A DNA stretch of 51,650 nucleotides from Chroococcus sp. FPU101 (GTDB lineage Bacteria; Cyanobacteriota; Cyanobacteriia; Cyanobacteriales; Microcystaceae). Of the stretch, positions 16,296 to 25,400 are shown piece after piece. The position numbers were made by a program, and so were the translations under genes. Within the stretch, counting starts at the first letter, position 1, and each line of letters starts with the position of its first letter. The notes under the pieces are model-generated. The model did not search any database. It was not told the origin of the DNA and saw only the letters and a list, made by a program, of their open reading frames with translations. The stretch spans positions 1 through 51,650 of the forward strand of contig NZ_BLJI01000031.1 in assembly GCF_017312365.1 (NCBI RefSeq). Reading direction: 5' to 3'.

Positions 16296-18500
16296 ATGAC
16301 AACTGTTAAATTAAAATTTAGACTTGCACCCAACAATCAGTTAAGGGTCAGTCTTACTGCATCTCATTGTCCTACGAAAGAGACAGAAGGCTATCTTTCA
16401 GGACTTCCGAGTGCTTTAGAAGCGTCTTTTACCCAATGGCAAATCAACTATCGTCAACTCGATGAAATTCGTCAATATATTGCTCCACAACCAGGGTTAC
16501 GTTTATCACCTAAAACCCTTACCATTTCTTCACCGATTGTTTTAGTTACTGAGGTGAAAACCCATCTCAATGAATGGCTTAATTGTGGTGATCGAGAATG
16601 GCAACCGATTCGAGATAGTTTAATCTCAATTGCTCATCAATTATCTCAAACAGGTGACGAGGAACCGCAAATTATTATTGACGCAAATGACATTAGCTTA
16701 TTGCGTTTGCCTTGGCAAGAATGGGATTTATTAGAACAATATTATCCTGCGGCTGAAATTGCTTTATGTATTCCAAAAAGTAACTTAAGTGAATCTAGTC
16801 GAATTCAACCACAGCCCGCTAGTTCTTGTCCGCGAATTTTATTAGTTGTTGGACGTAGTGACCAGATTAATACACAATCTGATCTCGCAATTATTGAACA
16901 ATTAAAAGAGTACAACGCAGAGGTAATTAGTTTAATTCAGCCAAGCCGTAAGGAATTGTGTGAAGCATTATGGGATGAGAAGGGGTATCATATTTTTGTT
17001 TTTACGGGACACAGTGGTAGTACGTCCGATGGTCAAATTGGCTGGATTGAAATTAATAATCACGAAAGTATTAGTATTGAAGAATTTAAAAATGCTTTAA
17101 AAGAAGCAATTAGTAAGGGACTACAACTAGCGATTTTTAATTCTTGTGATGGTTTGGGATTAGCCTATCAATTAATTAAGTTAAATTTACCCCAAAGTAT
17201 TGTCATGCGAGAACCTGTACCCGATGAAGTGGCTATTGAATTTCTTAAACATTTTTTTAAGGAGTTAACGAAACATAAATCATTATTTGTCTCGGTTTTA
17301 AAAGCTAGAAAAAGATTAGAACATTTTAACTCTAAATATCCTGGAGCTAATTGGCTACCAACGCTGTGTTTAAAATCATCAATTGTTCCTTTTCTTTGGG
17401 CATCACCTTTAGAAAAAATGATTGATTCATTACCTAAAAATGATGTTAAACCAACTCAATTCACACCAAAAACGTTTTTTTCTAAATCTTTAGGAATGAC
17501 TTCTATAGCAAGTGTTTTAGTTGGTTTTTTGGTCGGAATCGGTAGCTTATCGCTCGGCTCACAATTATTATTAAGCTCTCAATCTTCAACGGTTCCTCAA
17601 ATGACGGGTTTTAGTTCAATTAGTCCCGTCTCAGGCAATTGGCGATATGGAGGAAGTACGACTTGGGCTCCAATTCGGGGTTTAGTAGATCGCAAAATTA
17701 AAGAAAAATTTTTAGATTATCAGTTGATTTATACTCAACATCCGATGTTACCTGAAGGCTCAGGTACAGGAATTCAAATGCTGCTCAAAGGTCAATTGTC
17801 TTTTGCTCAGTCTTCTCGACCGATTTCAGAGTCAGAATTTGAGTCCGCCGCACGACAAAAAATTACGCTTAGACAAGTACCTGTTGCAATTGATGGAATT
17901 GCGATCGCCGTTAATCCAGCTTTGAAAATTAGGGGTTTAACCTTAGAAGAACTTCGAGAAATCTACACAGGAAAAATCACTAATTGGCAACAACTCGGTA
18001 GCGAAAATTTAGCTATTATTCCCTATTCTCGTCCTCTTAATAGCGGTACAACAGAGTTTTTTAAAGAAAATATTATTAATCAACAAGCTTTTACTAATAA
18101 AGTAGTTGAAGTTAAAACAACAACAGAAGCTTTAAGAGCCGTTAGTCAGAATAAAGGAGCAATTTATTATGCTTCGGCTGCTGAGGTTGTCGGACAATGT
18201 AGTATTAAACCGATTCCAATTAGTTATCGTCTAGGAAGTGCTTTTATTACTCCTTATCGGGATTCTTATATTCCTCCAGAACAGTGTTCCACTGAAACTA
18301 AAAATACTTTAAACTATAATGCTTTTCAAAATAGTGAGTATCCTTTAACACGAAAATTATTTGTTGTACTTCGGCAAGACGGCGGAATTGAAGAACAAGC
18401 AGGAGAAGCTTACAGCCATTTATTGTTGACTGATGAAGGACAAAGATTAATACAAGAAGCAGGTTTTGTCCCCCTACGCTCTGTCTATTTTCATAATTAA
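16296..18500 (+). CDS. CHAT-domain protease fused through a membrane helix to a PstS-like binding domain
   Basis: A 734-residue protein, 12 nt after the DUF1822 gene. Residues 175-370 form a CHAT (caspase-like) domain with both catalytic residues visible: H239 in FTGHSGSTSDG and C284 in FNSCDGLGLA. Residues 1-170 are the N-terminal region usual before such domains. Residues 400-427 are a transmembrane helix with lysines on the N-terminal side, placing CHAT in the cytosol. Residues 445-734 are a PstS-type substrate-binding domain on the outside: GSTTWAPI, GSGTGIQMLL, LTLEELREIYTGKITNW and the ligand loop SGTTEFF. Inference: binding of phosphate or another anion outside controls the protease inside. 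A palindromic hairpin follows the stop. Confidence 0.88.
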   Translation: MTTVKLKFRLAPNNQLRVSLTASHCPTKETEGYLSGLPSALEASFTQWQINYRQLDEIRQYIAPQPGLRLSPKTLTISSPIVLVTEVKTHLNEWLNCGDREWQPIRDSLISIAHQLSQTGDEEPQIIIDANDISLLRLPWQEWDLLEQYYPAAEIALCIPKSNLSESSRIQPQPASSCPRILLVVGRSDQINTQSDLAIIEQLKEYNAEVISLIQPSRKELCEALWDEKGYHIFVFTGHSGSTSDGQIGWIEINNHESISIEEFKNALKEAISKGLQLAIFNSCDGLGLAYQLIKLNLPQSIVMREPVPDEVAIEFLKHFFKELTKHKSLFVSVLKARKRLEHFNSKYPGANWLPTLCLKSSIVPFLWASPLEKMIDSLPKNDVKPTQFTPKTFFSKSLGMTSIASVLVGFLVGIGSLSLGSQLLLSSQSSTVPQMTGFSSISPVSGNWRYGGSTTWAPIRGLVDRKIKEKFLDYQLIYTQHPMLPEGSGTGIQMLLKGQLSFAQSSRPISESEFESAARQKITLRQVPVAIDGIAIAVNPALKIRGLTLEELREIYTGKITNWQQLGSENLAIIPYSRPLNSGTTEFFKENIINQQAFTNKVVEVKTTTEALRAVSQNKGAIYYASAAEVVGQCSIKPIPISYRLGSAFITPYRDSYIPPEQCSTETKNTLNYNAFQNSEYPLTRKLFVVLRQDGGIEEQAGEAYSHLLLTDEGQRLIQEAGFVPLRSVYFHN

Positions 18501-18506
18501 TTAAAA

Positions 18507-18525
18507 AGGTGGGTCTAACCCACCT
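18507..18525. terminator. Hairpin between the CHAT operon and the lipoprotein gene
   Basis: AGGTGGGT (18507-18514) and ACCCACCT (18518-18525) form a perfect 8-bp stem with a CTA loop, preceded by an A-run and placed between two convergent genes. It probably terminates both. The same core recurs at 31557-31575. Confidence 0.7.
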
Positions 18526-18534
18526 CTAAAACTG

Positions 18535-19122
18535 TTATTTCAGAACGATTTCAAAAGAATTGTTCAGAGGGTAAGCTTCTTTAGTTTGGCTATTGTAAGA
18601 CCAAGCTTTAATTTTAGCCGTGTTACCTGTTAAATTAAGAGAAGCAGGATCAAGTTTAGCAACCCATCCCGATTTTTCGAGTGCTGGTTTTTTAAAAGTT
18701 TTAGCGACATCAGGACGATTAAGACTCACTGGTATGGTCGTTATTACTGTGTTGGTGTCACCATAAGTAATGATTACTGACTCTGCAGGTTGACTTAAAT
18801 CAGGTGCGATCGCCCATCCTGATAATTGAATGGGTTTACCTGCTTCAATGGTTTGAGTGGTTTTTGATGAGTTATTCAGTGCATCCATATAGCCATTGAG
18901 TTGATTTTTTACAGGTTCTTTAAAAATAATTCCTTCCGTCGTTGATGAAGTTTGTGTGGTGTCTGTCGGTGAAGGTGTAGTGGTTTGAGGTGTTTCTGTT
19001 GGTGAAGCAGTCGTCTCTGGACTGCTAGTGGGCGTAGTAGTGGTTTGTGTTGTTGTGCTACCACAAGCGGTTAGCATAATTAAAAAGGCAGATGAAATAA
19101 TAAATTTGATGTTCCTAATCAT
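18535..19122 (-). CDS. Lipoprotein with a Thr/Pro-rich linker and a GW-RPDVA module
   Basis: A 195-residue predicted lipoprotein. The signal peptide ends in a lipobox LTAC with the lipidated cysteine at residue 20. Residues 21-65 are a low-complexity Thr/Pro/Ser linker, as in proteins that reach out from the membrane. Residues 66-195 are beta-rich, with LSGWAIAP near residue 97, RPDVAK near 136 and SGWVAK near 150. The same three landmarks appear in the 1746-residue glycosyltransferase and in the methyltransferase at 30356, both in this locus. It is last in the minus-strand glycan gene order, 80 nt after the 1075-residue glycosyltransferase. It may anchor or bind the surface glycan; no enzyme motif is present. 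Confidence 0.7.
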   Translation of the reverse strand: MIRNIKFIISSAFLIMLTACGSTTTQTTTTPTSSPETTASPTETPQTTTPSPTDTTQTSSTTEGIIFKEPVKNQLNGYMDALNNSSKTTQTIEAGKPIQLSGWAIAPDLSQPAESVIITYGDTNTVITTIPVSLNRPDVAKTFKKPALEKSGWVAKLDPASLNLTGNTAKIKAWSYNSQTKEAYPLNNSFEIVLK

Positions 19123-19202
19123 ATTTCTAATGAACGTTCGTACTAACTTTTGGATACAGTGAATTCCCTAATATCCTATCAAACTTTGAGAAATTTTAAG
19201 AT

Positions 19203-22200
19203 TCATTTGTTCCTTAAGTTTGAGTTTGATAAACTAGCAAATAGGTCTTGTAATTTTTTCTGAACTGCATCTGGACTATACTGTCGAATGGTTTCTAGAC
19301 AGTTTTGAGCGATCGTGTGCCACAGTTCAGCATTTTCATAGACTGAGATCACTTTTTGAGCAAAAATTTCGGATTGATCAGCAATTAATACATCATAACC
19401 TTCTTTTAACCCCATTCCTTCTACGCCAATGGTCGTCGTTACGGTAGGCATTCCATAGGACATACTTTGACCAATTTTCCCTTTCATGCCTGCACCAAAT
19501 CTTAAAGGAGCAACAAAAACACGACTTTCTAAAAAATAAGGTTCGACATCTTCGACATAACCTTTTACTAAAACACGTTCTGATGCTAAAGCTTTTACTT
19601 CGTCTTTTAGATTACTTCCCAATAAAGTTAGTTTAATCTCTGGATGAGTTTGCCAAATGATCGGCATAATTTTCTGACACAGCCAAATTACAGCATCAAT
19701 ATTAGGCGGATGATTATAACTGCCAATAAATAATAAGCCAAAACGTTGCTCGAATGATTTTAAACCGTATTGATGGGGATAATGTACATTAGGAATGACC
19801 CAAACATTATCAACAGCTAACTGATTGAGTATGGCTTTTTCGGCTTCTGTAACGACGAGTGTGGCATTTGAAGCTTGAGCAAATTTAACTTCTTGTTTTT
19901 GATAGGTTTCCCAAGACCAGTTAGTATTTTGATAATCTTTAGATAAATATTCTTGTTGTCTTTTGATACGGAGGAAATGTAGATCAATCGTATCATAAAT
20001 TACTGGAACTTTAGAATAATAGCGAATTAAATCTAAATACTTTTCACATAATTCGGGACGACAGAGCCAGATTAAATCAATTAAAGGTAAGCGCTTAATC
20101 AGTAACTCTTTTAAATCAGTTTGTTTAGGAGTCACATAAAGAACTTCTATCCCCATTTGTTGTAGGGTTGATGTATAAGGTTCTTCTGGATTTCCATTAT
20201 CTGGGAAAAAGATGATTCGATATTTTAAGTTTAAGAAAATTTTTAAAATCTCAAATAATCGGACACAGCCTGATTCTTTATCGTACAGTGGGACATAAGA
20301 ATCAATAATTAAAATTGTCTTTTCGCCTTGAAGTCTTCTAGCGGCTTGAGGGACTAATTTAGCATCAGATATATAATGTTGTTTAAGTTCTACTTCCCAC
20401 TTTTTTAAAAATTTACTACGGTTAACTTCTTGATACTGCTTCACACCACTATTAAGATCTGTACCAGAAGTAATCCCCTCATAATGAATTAGTTGTGATT
20501 GCGGTTGGTAAAGAACTTTATATCCTAATTGTCGAATGGCAAAACACAAATCTGTGTCTTCATAGTAAGCGGGTAAAAACTGCTCAGAAAAACCATTAAG
20601 TTGTTTAAATATTTCAGATCTAACTAATAAACTTGCACCAGAACAATAATCTACTGTTCTAAGATAATTATATTCAGGTTGATCAGCATTATCTAAACGT
20701 CCATAATTCCAACCCGTAGCATCTTGCCAAATAATACCGCCAGCTTCTTGTAATTTCCCATTTGGATAAAGCAGTTTTGAACCAACAGCACCCACTGATA
20801 CATTTTTTTCAAGAACACTGATTAAGCTTTCTAAACAATTTGGTAAAACTTGAGTATCATTATTTAAAAAAAACAAGTATTTTCCCTTAGCTTGAGCCGC
20901 ACCAGCGTTACAAGAGCGAATAAAACCTAAATTTTCTGAATTCTTAATGAGACGAATTCCTGTAATTTCTTTTAAGCTTTCTTGAGTTTCATCTGTTGAA
21001 CAATCATCAATTAGTAAAACTTCAATATCTAAGTTAGGCGAGATATTTTTAGCAATTGAATTTAGACAATTAAATGTATATAAATATTTATTATAGACTG
21101 GAATAATAATCGAAATTACAGGATTTAAAGACGTTTGAAGTTGCAGTGGCTTGGGGTTAGATAATTGCGCTATTTTTTGCACATCTTCTTCAAGCGGTAT
21201 AACAACCTTTCCAGTCATAATTTTGAGGATTTTTCGATAGGTTCGTTTAGTAGCAACCTTTAAACCTTCTTCTGTTAGGCTAAACCAAAAAGTTTTAGTT
21301 AATTTTTGTGTTTTAAAAAAGATTAAAGATAAATCATTTTTTTCAGCTTGTTCATCGGAAAAAAATACCTTTTTTACTCGTAGCCATGCTTCTCTTATTT
21401 TCCAAAATTTACTACTTTCCATTGCTTGAATCAAAGCTTGGGATTGCACTAATTTTGTTGCTAATTTATCAAATTCTTGTTGAGTAGTTGACCATCTAGT
21501 TTCTAATTCTTGTTCATATTCTTCTAACTGCTGTATTCTACCTTTTGCTCTGTTTAACTGCCATCGTAAATCATCCTCAACTAAGGTAACTCGGCGAGAG
21601 TAAATCTGATTTTTTAAATTTTTTGATAAAAAGTTAGAAAAATCGCCAGTTAACAATTTTTGAGTAAACTTCTGATGATCGATCGCAGATTTACCAGTCT
21701 GAACATTTTTTAGTGTTTGTTGTTTAGGGTGAATTCTAAAAGTCGATAATGTTTCATCTACAAAGCCAATTTTGTAGTGAATCATGATTCTAATCCACAT
21801 TTCTAAATCAACGAGTTGAGCTAACTCTAAATCAAAATAACCAACTTTATCAAAGACTTCTTTTCTGATTAAAACAGTACTAGGCTCACCTATTTTGTTA
21901 ATTGGTGCTTCTAAAAACTGCGAATCTTCTATTAAATCTTGTCCCCATTGAATTGGTTTTAAAACTGACCAAAAACGATGAAGATTTTGAGCTTCTTCAT
22001 AATTTGAGTCTAATTTTTGATGACTGTTATTTGAAGTTACTAAAACATTTCGAGGTGAAAAGACTAAACCGATAGCATTATCTTGTTCAGCTAGATTAAC
22101 TAATTTTTCAACACAATAAGGGTTAAGTAAATCATCTTGAAAAAGAAACTTAATATATTTTCCTTTAGCTTGCTCAATACAATAATTCCAATTTTGTACC

Positions 22201-22430
22201 ATTCCAGGATGAGGATTAAAAACAATCTTAAATTGGTGAGGTGACTTTTTTTCAAAGGATTGAGCTATTTTTACGGTTGCATCAGTTGAGTGATCATCTG
22301 ATAAGATAATTTCTAGGTTAGGATAAGTTTGAGCGAACGCAGTTAAAAGCGTTTCTTCAAGAAATTCTTCACCTTGAAAAGTAGGAATTAAAATACTGAC
22401 TAAAGGGGAATTTTCGGCTGAATTAGACAT
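19203..22430 (-). CDS. Multi-domain glycosyltransferase (GT2-GT2-GT4)
   Basis: A 1075-residue cytosolic glycosyltransferase. The first GT2 domain is residues 9-240 (SILIPTFQGEEFLEETL, SDDHSTD, FQDD near residue 100). A charged coiled-coil linker at about 280-335 leads to AMESSKFWKIREAWLRVKK (residues 336-354). The second GT2 is about residues 438-680 (SIIIPVYNKYLYTFNCL, DDCSTDET, LNNDTQ, and ACYEDTDLCF-like YYEDTDLCF). A GT-B/GT4-type domain fills residues 703-1070 (KTILIIDSY, GSYNHPPNIDAVIWL, GAGMKGKIGQSMSYGMPTV). It should add at least two or three sugars to a surface glycan. The start is ATG 22430, 17 nt after the larger glycosyltransferase gene, so the two are co-transcribed. Acceptor and sugars are unknown. 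Confidence 0.88.
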   Translation of the reverse strand: MSNSAENSPLVSILIPTFQGEEFLEETLLTAFAQTYPNLEIILSDDHSTDATVKIAQSFEKKSPHQFKIVFNPHPGMVQNWNYCIEQAKGKYIKFLFQDDLLNPYCVEKLVNLAEQDNAIGLVFSPRNVLVTSNNSHQKLDSNYEEAQNLHRFWSVLKPIQWGQDLIEDSQFLEAPINKIGEPSTVLIRKEVFDKVGYFDLELAQLVDLEMWIRIMIHYKIGFVDETLSTFRIHPKQQTLKNVQTGKSAIDHQKFTQKLLTGDFSNFLSKNLKNQIYSRRVTLVEDDLRWQLNRAKGRIQQLEEYEQELETRWSTTQQEFDKLATKLVQSQALIQAMESSKFWKIREAWLRVKKVFFSDEQAEKNDLSLIFFKTQKLTKTFWFSLTEEGLKVATKRTYRKILKIMTGKVVIPLEEDVQKIAQLSNPKPLQLQTSLNPVISIIIPVYNKYLYTFNCLNSIAKNISPNLDIEVLLIDDCSTDETQESLKEITGIRLIKNSENLGFIRSCNAGAAQAKGKYLFFLNNDTQVLPNCLESLISVLEKNVSVGAVGSKLLYPNGKLQEAGGIIWQDATGWNYGRLDNADQPEYNYLRTVDYCSGASLLVRSEIFKQLNGFSEQFLPAYYEDTDLCFAIRQLGYKVLYQPQSQLIHYEGITSGTDLNSGVKQYQEVNRSKFLKKWEVELKQHYISDAKLVPQAARRLQGEKTILIIDSYVPLYDKESGCVRLFEILKIFLNLKYRIIFFPDNGNPEEPYTSTLQQMGIEVLYVTPKQTDLKELLIKRLPLIDLIWLCRPELCEKYLDLIRYYSKVPVIYDTIDLHFLRIKRQQEYLSKDYQNTNWSWETYQKQEVKFAQASNATLVVTEAEKAILNQLAVDNVWVIPNVHYPHQYGLKSFEQRFGLLFIGSYNHPPNIDAVIWLCQKIMPIIWQTHPEIKLTLLGSNLKDEVKALASERVLVKGYVEDVEPYFLESRVFVAPLRFGAGMKGKIGQSMSYGMPTVTTTIGVEGMGLKEGYDVLIADQSEIFAQKVISVYENAELWHTIAQNCLETIRQYSPDAVQKKLQDLFASLSNSNLRNK

Positions 22431-22447
22431 AACTTTCTAATAAAGAT

Positions 22448-25400
22448 TTAACCTAAAGAAACTTTTTTAATTGTTTCCAAATGCTTTTTCAAAAGACGTT
22501 GAGCATCGAATTTACGCTGCATAGTCAGATAGCCATTTCTAGCCATTTTAGCGGAATGTTCTGGATTTTCAAGACAATCATTGATTGCTTGAGCTAAAGC
22601 TTGATAATTGCCCGCTTTGATCAAATATCCTTCCACACCATTGTTAATCATTTCTGGAATACCAAATACATCAGTACTAATAATCTTCAGTTCAAATGCC
22701 ATTGCTTCTAAAATGACTCTTGGAAATGATTCTTCAAGACTAGCACAAACAAAAATATCACTAAGATGGAAGAAATCATATATTTCTGATGTTTCTTCAA
22801 AAATGATGACATTTTTTAAATTCATTTTTTCTATTCTTCTGTTCAAGAGTTCTAAGTATTTTCCTTTTCGCCCACCAACAATTAAAGCTGTAATGTTAGA
22901 AAAATCTTCGGAATTAATACTGTTTAATTCTTTAATTGCATCAATAAAAATATGTTGTCCTTTGCGTTCGCAGGTTGTCCCAATGATTGAAATCACGATA
23001 TCATCATTGGCAATATTATACTTACTTCGTAACTCTGATTTTTGATAAGTTTTACGAAATTTCTCTATCTTTTGTAAATCAATGCCACCATGAATGACTC
23101 GAAAATTTCCTTTGATATCTAAACTATGATAGAGTCTGCGTGTCGCTTCGGCCACAAATACAATCTGAGCAGCCATTGTGAAACAGCTTAAGATCAAAGA
23201 TTGAATTGATTTTTCAAAACACTGACAGAACAAATGAATAGATGTACTTTCATGAATGTACCAAATACTAGGTACTTTAAATAAGTTAGCTAACTCAACG
23301 CCCCAAAAAACACCTAATGTATTACTAACCACTAAATCATAATCTTTTAGCTGAAGCTCATTTCCTAATTGTTCTAGTTCTTGCTTGAGAGTATAAATCG
23401 TTTTTCCTGGACAATAAATATCAATGGGATGAATGATAACTTTAACTCCTAAATTTTCTAATCTTTGTCGCAATACGCCATCTTTTGGTGACAAAACATG
23501 AATCTGATAGCCTTCTTGAGACACGCAATATTGTGCAATCTCATTAAGCATTAAAGGTGCACCTTCTAAATTAAGATTATGACTAATCAAAAGAATTTTG
23601 AGATTTTTGGCTCTTTCTGCATAACAAAATTGATCTGGATTAATTTCCATTTGCATCGAGTCAATCTCTAAATTCGGGCTAAAATATGGATCACGATAAT
23701 CGGGATACAGTTTTAGAAAACTTAGATGTTCCTCAAAATTGTAGTCTTGTCCGCGAGAAGCACTTGTTTGATGAATCAAAGTAGCTTGAGGAGTAAAAAC
23801 GACTCGTTGTCCAGATTGAATCGCTTTTAAACAATAATCAACATCGTTGTATTGTACCCCAAACCGTTCTTCATCAAATCCCTGTAATTCTTGATAAAGC
23901 TCAGTGGTTGTGAGTAAGCACGCTCCAGTCACTGCGGATACATTGCGCGTCGCATGAGGTAAAGCTAAATACCCGACTGCTTCTTGCGGTAACAGATGGA
24001 AAAGATGATCGGCTAAACCATCATGAGAGCCGATAACGACTCCTCCGTGTTGTATCGTTTGATCTGGATAAAGTAGTTTTGCACCAACCACTCCAACCCC
24101 GGCAACACTCATCCAACCGACCATATCTTCTAGCCAGCCAGAATGAATTGCTTCGACATCATTATTCAAGTGCAGAATGTAAGGTGTATCGACATATTTA
24201 ATCGCTAAGTTCATCAAGCGAGCATAGTTAAACGCATCGTTTTGTCGATTAGAAGAAACGATTTGACAAGACCAAAATTGCTGTTGTTGTAGCTGCTGAA
24301 AATAGTCTTTTGTTGCTGCTTCCGTAGAGCCATCATCGATAATTAAAAGCTTGACCGACAATGGATTAATGGTTTTTTCTAAACTGGTAATACATTGTTT
24401 TAAGAGATCGGCTCGATCTTTTGTCGGAATAATGATCGTTACTAAACGCTCTGTCAGCAGTGAAGCATCCCAACATAATTGATAGAGACACATATCGTAT
24501 TGTTTGGCGATCGCAGGTAAAAACGGTTTTGCTTTTAGTCCTCTGCGCTCAAGTGCTTCACTAATGCAGCGATAGGCACTGTCAAATACATATTGCTTTT
24601 GCTGACCTCCTGAAGCGGTGCTGTTTTGATGAGAACGCCAATGATAGCAAACTTTAGGAATATGAGCGATTCGTTCGGCAGTTGTGTGTTCACTAATGCG
24701 TAAAAACAAGTCTAGATCCTGCGCCCCCTCGTATCCTTCCCGTAGACCTCCCACTTGCTCAATTAAAGTGCGGCGAAAAACTGCCAGATGATGAGTATAG
24801 TTATGAGTGATAGCCATTTCTGGACTCCACTGACCTTTCATCTGTGGGTCATAATGATTGCCTTTTTCATCAATTTTGTCTTCATCGGTATAGATCCAAT
24901 CAAGCTCAGGATTTTGAGCAATGCACTCGGCTACTTGCTGTAGAGCATCCAGAGAGAGAGTATCATCATGATCGAGTAAGGCAATATAATCACCCGTCGC
25001 TAAGGCTAAGGCTGAGTTAGTGGCTTTGACAATATGTCCATTTTCTTCTCTAAAACATACTTTAATCCGAGAATCGATGGCTATATATTCTTCAAGAATC
25101 TTTTTAACATGGCTATCTTTAGAGGCATCATCAGCAATACACAATTCCCAATTAGGGTAGGTTTGCGCTAAAACTGAGTGCAACATTTCTTCTAGAAATT
25201 GCAGGGGAGTGTTATAGACGGGAACAATCAGGCTAATTTTGAATCCAGCGTTGAGTTGAAGCTGTGTCGCCTCGTTTTTCATTACTAACAAGAGTTTTGG
25301 CGTTAAAAAGTTATTGCTTCGCCATCTTTGATACAAATCTTGCTTTTGCCAAGCATGAACTGTATGAGGATTACCTAAAAAACACAGGTCTTCGTCGTTT

